This document shows positions 57,314 to 64,000 of a stretch of DNA of 64,000 bases, in pieces. A program made the position numbers and the translations under genes. Under the pieces are notes generated by a model that saw only the letters and a list, made by a program, of their open reading frames with translations, made no database searches and was not told the origin of the DNA. Position 1 is the stretch's first letter; each line of letters opens with the position of its first letter. The stretch spans positions 30,438,131-30,502,130 of the forward strand of contig NC_034009.1 in assembly GCF_000346465.2 (NCBI RefSeq), written 5' to 3'. Source of the stretch: Prunus persica (Eukaryota; Streptophyta; Magnoliopsida; Rosales; Rosaceae).

Positions 57314-58798
57314 TTGGGATATTGTAAATTGTTGCGTAGAGACAGTGAAAAGGATAATAATAATATGGCAGAGAGAGGGAGAGAGAGAGAAAGAGACACA
57401 AAATATAATAATAATTTTGAGAGTTGTATTTGAAGAGGGTGGCTTTGACTTGATAATTGCCCAACTGGAAGCCTCTGGAGCTGACAGTTGACACTTTTTG
57501 AGCAATAGAATGCTGTCTTTATAATCTGCCTCACATCTTAGACTCTTGAATTCAAGACAGAAAGTTGCCTAAATGGGTCACATTCTAAGAAAGTCGTACA
57601 ACTTGACCAATCTCATAATTCAACTTCTGCTTTACATCGCCTTCTCTACAGGGCCACACACAGACTTTTACTCTGAATTTGAAACGATAATCACCGTTCA
57701 TGTATTCAGAACATAAGTCATTACAATTTGAAATTGGTAACTTACGCTATGATTCATCAGCAGGAAAAAAAAAAAAGGCACAACAAGAAGAAGACGACTT
57801 TGATGCTACACGTACACGTAGTGCTCGTTTAGTGTTTAGGATTTGATTAGGTTGATTAAGTCACTAAATCTAAGATATGTTGAAGGAGAAAATAAAAGTA
57901 AATGTGTAATAGTTTTTCAATTTAGGGGAATTAAGGGGGATAAGTTAAAAGATATTGTTATCCTACCATCTTGTGGATTAGATATGATACATTTCTTCAT
58001 GAGTAATCTATCTTCTACCTTCAACTTGGTAAAAAAAAATTCCTTTCTTCCCTAACATGCTTAAATATAGGGACTTATTTTATTTAATTCAATACTAGAA
58101 ACCAAACCAGCACGCATCTAAATAGTATCTGTATATTAATGAAATAAGTAGCCACTAGTGCTAGCAACCTAAACAAGCGACTTGGTCTCAAATATGTACC
58201 GCACGTATATAAAGCAGTCACATGATGCGTATGCATTTTTCTTCCTATGTACATTTCTATAAACAATCATGTAGGATTTTCAGAGTCAAATCCTCATATA
58301 CTATCACGGCACAACTGATTCATTTCAGCCAAAGTGGGGTGGTTTTTGACCCAAAAAAAAAGTTGGGTGGTGATAATTTTGAAACTTGTGAAGATCAGAG
58401 TTATACATACTATTTGTACAGAAAATAATGGCCTGTGTTGTGTTGACTTGGAATAAATTACACAAACTCACAAGGCTCTCAGGGATTCAAGATACTGATT
58501 ATCTATTACTTCTCTATCCGTTGTTGCCTCTTGTGTTTCTTAAAGTGTTTGGTGTCGACGCGTTTTTGCCCAACTCTTTTTCTGTCAAAGTCTCAAAGGG
58601 GACTTTCATCCCCGTGGCAGTGGGAAATTCTGCTGAAAAGTAACACCGACTAGTTGAGGGATATTGATTCCTTTTTCTAACTTATCAATTCAAAAAAATA
58701 AAATAAAATGAATCCTTGTAAACGGGGAAAATGATCAGTATATTTGAGTTAGATTAGTTGACCAAAATAATTTGTCAGCTACTTTGTATCAAAGTTTG

Positions 58799-58843
<45 letters not shown>

Positions 58844-60887
58844 ATGGGTTAGACAAGTTGATAAAAGTAATTTGTCCATCATCTTGCACCCAAGTTTAAT
58901 CTCCCTCCCAATACATTGGTAGTTTAAAGTACCGTTTTATGAAAATAAATAAATAAAAGAAAACTGGGGAAATGATCTCAAGAGGGAAAAAAAAAATGAA
59001 AATTGCGAAGTTAATTGGGCTAAGCTGGCCCACTACGTGACAATTTCATAGATGCAAAATGGGCCAATCGCAATTCTCAGCCCGTTATCATTTTTACCTC
59101 CTTTGGTTTTGGCAGAAACGAGGAATCTAAATTTTACACCAACCGGTTCTGTAAGAGTTTTCACAGTGGGGAGATGTAAATTCGGAGGTGTAAAGCCGTG
59201 TTTATATCTCCTTCACACCTTCGGGAGATACAAATATCAAATTTTATTTTTTTTTGTATTAATTCGTTTTTTGTGTTAGATTTTTTTTTATGTTAATTTT
59301 TTGTTGTGTATTAGGTTTAATTATTTTTTCTAAACAAATCGACCGAAATTTTTTTAAATTCCTATAAGATATAATTTAATTCAATATGATGTAAATAAAA
59401 TTATTATGAACTATTGGTTTTGATATGAATTTATTCTTCACCATTGATCAGTGTAGTTGTTAATTTCATATTTCAATTTGAATGAAATCTGGCCATACAT
59501 TAGAGAGTTGTTGGAGAAGAACTTGGTACATTTGCATCGTTTTTAATAACTTCCTCATATTAATAAATCTCAACCACGCCCTGGGCCCACCATTTTAATA
59601 ACTTCCCCATCTTTTCGGTAGATTTTCTCTCTTCCCTCTCTTAGCTTTTTTGCTACGGAACCCACTTGGCTAAGTCTAAAATTAAATGTACATTTTTTTT
59701 CCCATCTCACGGCTGTGATGTACATTTAAAACCGTATATACCTTCCCATTGCAGGACATTTTGGCAACCAAATGTGTATATATGACATACACCTTATCAC
59801 TGTAGATGCTCTAAGCAGCTATTCCTTTTCCTTCGAGAGACTTCTTCTTTCTTCTGAAGCAGCTTTGCTGGCGTTCCATTCCGGCAACGACTGTCGTTTC
59901 ATTCCTGTAAAACCTAGACATGCAACTTTCTTCTTTGTTCTTCTAGCTGTTAGTCTCCAACGTTTGGACATCATTTGGTAAAGTGGATTATTTACTTATT
60001 TGCACCTTACTGATTCTGAGTTTCATGCTTTTCTGGTAGCTTTTGATTGTTGCATGCACGAATTGGACAAAGTCTTTTCAGGAAACATAAATGGGTGTCA
60101 AGTGAAATGGACTGATCGGTTTAAAATCTTCCAAACCTCATTGAAAAGCTTGTTGCTATAAATTACTAAGTTTGGTTGTTTAAGTTGTTTCCTTGTGGAC
60201 TCCTAGTTGAGTTCATATCCTCATGTTCATGAATTTGACAAAGAAATTTAGAGTGCTATAATAAGCAAGCAGCATCCCTGTTGTAAAGATTTCGTATTTG
60301 CACTGAAAGATGGCATGGAATCTGTCTTGAAATTAATTGAGTTGCTGTTTTGCAAATGGAGGAAAGTTCGGAACTTTCTTTCTTGAAAGTAATACTGGTT
60401 TTGTATTGTGTCTGTGCTTTTATTTGCTTTGAGCTTCTTACAAGGTCTGGTCCTAAACTCGTAGGAACGAGTGCTGCTTTTTTATCTAGCAGTTAAGAAT
60501 TAAGTTGTCCAGAAAACATATAATTTTTCTATCCGCATATATTAATTGTGCAGTGAATTTCAGTTTTGGTTTAATTTCAACTTTCTACTGTGTAAATGCT
60601 AGAAGGATACTTATAGCTATTTTCAAAGAAAGAGCCTAAGATTCTTTCTGCTATTAACGATTATAGTTTTCCTCTTTCCGTAAAATTCAAAAGCAAAATC
60701 CTTTATAATATAAATGATATATAAAATGAATTTGAAAAGCTTTTAAGATAAAGTTAAACTAAAGAAACAAACAATAGGTAAATAAGAATAAAATAAATTA
60801 AGATTAAGAAAGTAAGCATGGTATGGTGAAGCACGTTAAAGATGTTCTAAAGTCTTTGTAGTCTCTCTATGTGTAGGTAATGACGGT
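57314..60887. other. Upstream region of the receptor exon and intergenic DNA
   Basis: 57,314-57,560 is the conserved 5' flank with GA-rich runs (57,365-57,395). A (CT)n tract lies at 58,799-58,843. Short ORFs elsewhere have no domains. No gene is supported. Confidence 0.5.
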
Positions 60888-61322
60888 TTACAAGACTTCA
60901 AAATACGATCTCTCATATACAAACTCAAAGTTCATTGTGAACATGTTCACAGTCATATATAGGTCTCCAAGTGACCGAACTGTTGCTAAAAAATAATGGC
61001 TTATGAGGTAAAAACGGATTGCTTCATCTGTTCTAATGCTAGCAAAAATATTAGTAGCCTTAATCTGCCAAATGTTATAATCATTGCTTATAAGATAGAA
61101 ACTTGCATCACAGAAGACAGCATCCTCAAATGGCTCACCATCCAGTTTATGTTTAAGCCATGATTCAGCTCCTGGGACCCAAAAAGCAAGCTCCGGACAT
61201 TGACTATTAACAAGCAAGCAAACATAGCTTTCAAGGATGGGAAGACCCGAGAGAACCATATTATGATAAAAGTTCCATGTTTTGGGAAGATCAGTTTTGT
61301 TCCTAGAGAATGGATTCAACAA
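60888..61322 (-). pseudogene. DUF295 (KIB/F-box SKIP23-like) domain fragment
   Basis: A 144-codon frame resembling the beta-propeller part of DUF295 proteins: LNPFSRNKTDLPKTWNF, then ESWLKHKLDGEPFEDAVFCD, FYLISNDYNIWQI, VRSLGDLYMTVNMF and FEFVYERSYFEVL. Family members are about 350-400 residues with an N-terminal F-box. Here the N-terminal half is absent (61,323-61,430 is not clearly alignable) and the C-terminal end is cut after FEVL. No plausible promoter or extra exons were found. It is most likely a relic. Confidence 0.65.
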
Positions 61323-61430
61323 GCTAATCTCAAGATAGAAACAGCTTATTACAGTGATGATGAGAGTTTAAAGATGGTCCATGTAAGAGTTGGCGGTGCA
61401 GCTTATTAGCAGCAGCAGTGTACCAGGCTT

Positions 61431-64000
61431 TTATAAGTAAAAAAATATCAGACATATTATATATCCCTGCGTGGTCGGTGCTTGCAGTAATTATATTTTA
61501 GAATTTTATTTTATTCAAAGTTGTTTGGGCGTCGATAAAGACATTCTTTTATCATAAAATTGAAAGCATTATCTTTCCATTCATCACATGTGGTTCAATT
61601 TCAATGCACATCGGGTGATCCAAAATTCCATCAAATTGACCAATTCTATATTTTGTATGACTATGTTGTTGACACGTCAAAGTATTGTATAATATGATTG
61701 GATCCAACTGTTTCTCCTCGTGGAGGATCTGAAAACAACAACAACAAGAAATGCAATCGTGTTTATGTAAACAAACAATGTGTGAAGCGCGTATTAGGTT
61801 GGTTGGTTTGCCGTGTTTGTCAAAATCACAAATTTATTACAAATAAATATGTAAGAGTTGCTTAAGATTGTCCAATTTATTGTTTTAAATTGTTCGAATT
61901 ACGGTGCATATTAAGAGAAGTTAACAAAATAATTATAGTAATTTTTCGCCAATTATTTTAAACGAAGTAGTTGTGCGCGGTCTAGTCCAGTGAAAAAGAG
62001 TCTTTACTTGCTGATCAGAGGGCTCAAGTTCAAATCTCCGCATCATCATAGTTGTGTGTGTGTGAAAAATTCTCATATTCTATAGTTTAGATAATCACTT
62101 GTACTAAGAAAAAAATTAATTGTGTTTGACTATACACCTGAAAAATATTCCAATAACAATTAATTTATTTTTGTTATAATTAATAGTTTAGTCACAAAAA
62201 TAATATAATAAACTATGAAACCGCTCGTATATCCCTTTCTTCATGTTTGCTCAACTTGAGATTAATAAGTCATGTTTTTATTTGCTAAACTTTTAATTGA
62301 AATGCGTTTGGGTTTATTTATTTAATTATTTTAAAGATATAACGAGTTTGGCTTGATTAGGTTGGTCCAACTCAATCTCGTCGAGTCATCCTTAATGGAC
62401 AACATATCTCTTACCATTATATATGTTTTCAATGGCAAAACTGGAATGTCAATATTTGATAAGAAATACAGTTTTAAGCATAATTAAGAGAAACATGAGA
62501 TTATGAAATTGCTCTCAAGTTGCTGTGCATGTTGTGAAGGCATCTTTCTTACAATATTGATCATGTGACCGACACTTATTTTCAGTATAATAAATTGGGA
62601 ATTTGAAATTAAATAAAACCTTCCAAAACGAAAACAATTACATCATGGGATTCTTGTGCAAAATGTCACACATTAGGTCAAATGATATTTGATTACCCGG
62701 GCAAGCAGTAAAACATTGAATGAACATTATTATCTATAGTTTAATTGCCAGGCTTTGGCCATTTCTGTTTGGCAATTCGTTGAGCTCACCTATTTTGAGT
62801 AGAGTAGGTATTGTGGAGAAAAAAATAAGACACCATATCATATTATGTCAGTAAGTTCGTCCTTTTGTATTTAAGTTCGAATCGTCATTTTTCAAAATTA
62901 AATTAATTTAAAATAATTTAGATCATAAATTATATTTAAAATAATAACTTGTTATGTACCATGGATGTGTGTTCCTACAAAATCGATAAAATTTCATAAT
63001 ACGTGTGTGTAGGAGGGATCAAACGTGAACTCTTGAATTTATAATAGTATTTTTTTTTTTTGAGATATTTAGTTATATACCAATTCTTAGCACTAAAACT
63101 ATAAATAAACCATACACCATTTTATTTCTATAAACATACCAAAAAAAATCTAAAAAGAGATAGCTGGCCCTATTAAATTAAATTTTGATTATTAAATTAC
63201 TTTAATGCATTATTGAGTGTTTTAGATTTTTTTATGAGTTTTTGGGTTGAGTTTGTTTTAAGAAATTAATGGCAGTTTTGTATTTAAAAGAAGTTAAGAG
63301 CCTTTTTGTTATATTGTAAATGAGTTTTGGGTGTGTTTCTAAAGTCCATTTCATATAGGTTTTTTTTATAATTTAGGCTCATATATTAAGCATAATAGTG
63401 AATCTTTTTTTTTTTTTTCAGGTCGACTTGAATTTATAATAATATACTAAAGTTAAAATGAACATAAAATAATAATAATAAATATGAATATAATAGTGGC
63501 GTAAAAAGTAAAAAAGATGAATATACTACGATTGTTGCTAGAAAAATCAGCACTAATTTATTCTTAGGGTAGGCGACCGTTGGGTTCGATCAATCAAAAC
63601 GTGGGGATCTGACTGCAGCACTTGCGCAAAGGCCTAAAAGGCGCGTTGCCTCACGCCGTTACAAAGGCCGTGGGCTCTAAAGTCTAAAGTGAGAATTAAT
63701 AAATGAAAGTCTAATCGTTTTCTCGAGAAAATCGAATGGGGATAAGGAGGAAAAAAGACATCGTCCCCATCAGAGAGTATCCCACCATACACGTGTCAAA
63801 GAATTTCCTCCATCACACGTGTCAGTAGTTAAGATCCTCACCTTAATGACTAATCCGAGTGGCCTCAATGCCACCAATCGCGACCCAGTTTAGTAAAAGT
63901 CACTAGATAACGCTCAAGCTCATGGCCCATCAATAGTTACTTACTCACACCCCACACACTCACAAACATTACCTATGTTACCCTTGATAAACTTCAAATT
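61431..64000. other. AT-rich intergenic DNA
   Basis: No ORF with a recognisable domain. From about 63,540 onward the composition becomes less AT-rich and includes two ACGTGTC words, which might be a promoter of a gene beyond the window. Confidence 0.5.
63791..63823. promoter_or_regulatory. Two ABRE-like ACGTGTC motifs
   Basis: ACGTGTC at 63,791-63,797 and 63,817-63,823, 26 bp apart, each within CACGTGTC. Paired ABREs are typical of ABA-responsive promoters. The target gene would have to start beyond 64,000. Confidence 0.35.

Noticed and set aside
57843..59981. ORFs of 60-76 codons
   Set aside because: AT-rich chance ORFs without domains or splice context.

Overview
This window is plant nuclear DNA, most likely from a dicot. 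The evidence is spliced genes with GT-AG introns, plant-only gene families (LRK10-like receptor kinases, an NDT-type carrier, plant PP2Cs, a DUF295 relic) and a dense load of plant transposons. A Rosaceae-like woody species is my guess from the general look of the repeats and genes, and it is not proven. No rRNA, tRNA or CRISPR was recognised.

Layout. (1) 1-29,795 is a transposon-riddled receptor-kinase cluster on the minus strand. Ectodomain exons of LRK10-like (GUB_WAK_bind) genes lie at 579-1200, 17,169-17,939 (continued at 26,584-26,609) and 29,050-29,724, and a truncated kinase exon lies at 27,202-27,969. Around them are an LTR end (1-170), a 2.1-kb element with 193-bp LTRs (1428-3517), an inverted-repeat element (3720-4660), a Mutator-like element with a 9-bp target duplication (4729-11,210), a hAT element with an 8-bp duplication (11,773-14,628) and an 8.6-kb Ty3/gypsy-type element (17,940-26,583). 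The Mutator-like element carries a lectin-receptor-kinase fragment and two later, opposed solo LTRs. The gypsy-type element has gag and an antisense ORF but no pol. (2) 29,796-36,640 is a copia-like element with ~155-bp LTRs and the TSD TTTCC. It has no gag-pol, but it contains an antisense clade-A PP2C fragment and an antisense coiled-coil ORF. (3) 36,641-50,688 is a gene-bearing island: a complete PP2C gene (minus, 8 exons), a complete NDT2-like NAD+ carrier gene (plus, 9 exons) and a small conserved unknown protein (minus). (4) 50,689-57,313 is a second receptor-kinase block. It has one apparently intact LRK10-like kinase gene (3 exons, 616 aa) and, 3.1 kb upstream of it in the sense of transcription, a second ectodomain exon. 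(5) 57,314-64,000 is AT-rich intergenic DNA with one DUF295 (KIB/F-box type) relic.

How it fits together. The left and right ends are segmental duplicates: the exon pair at 579-1200 and 17,169-17,939 matches the pair at 52,751-53,375 and 56,533-57,313, including non-coding flanks. The right copy is nearly free of insertions and so serves as an empty-site reference. The left copy has been taken apart by at least six insertions. Only the kinase gene at 50,689-53,375, the PP2C, the NDT2-like carrier and the small protein look intact.
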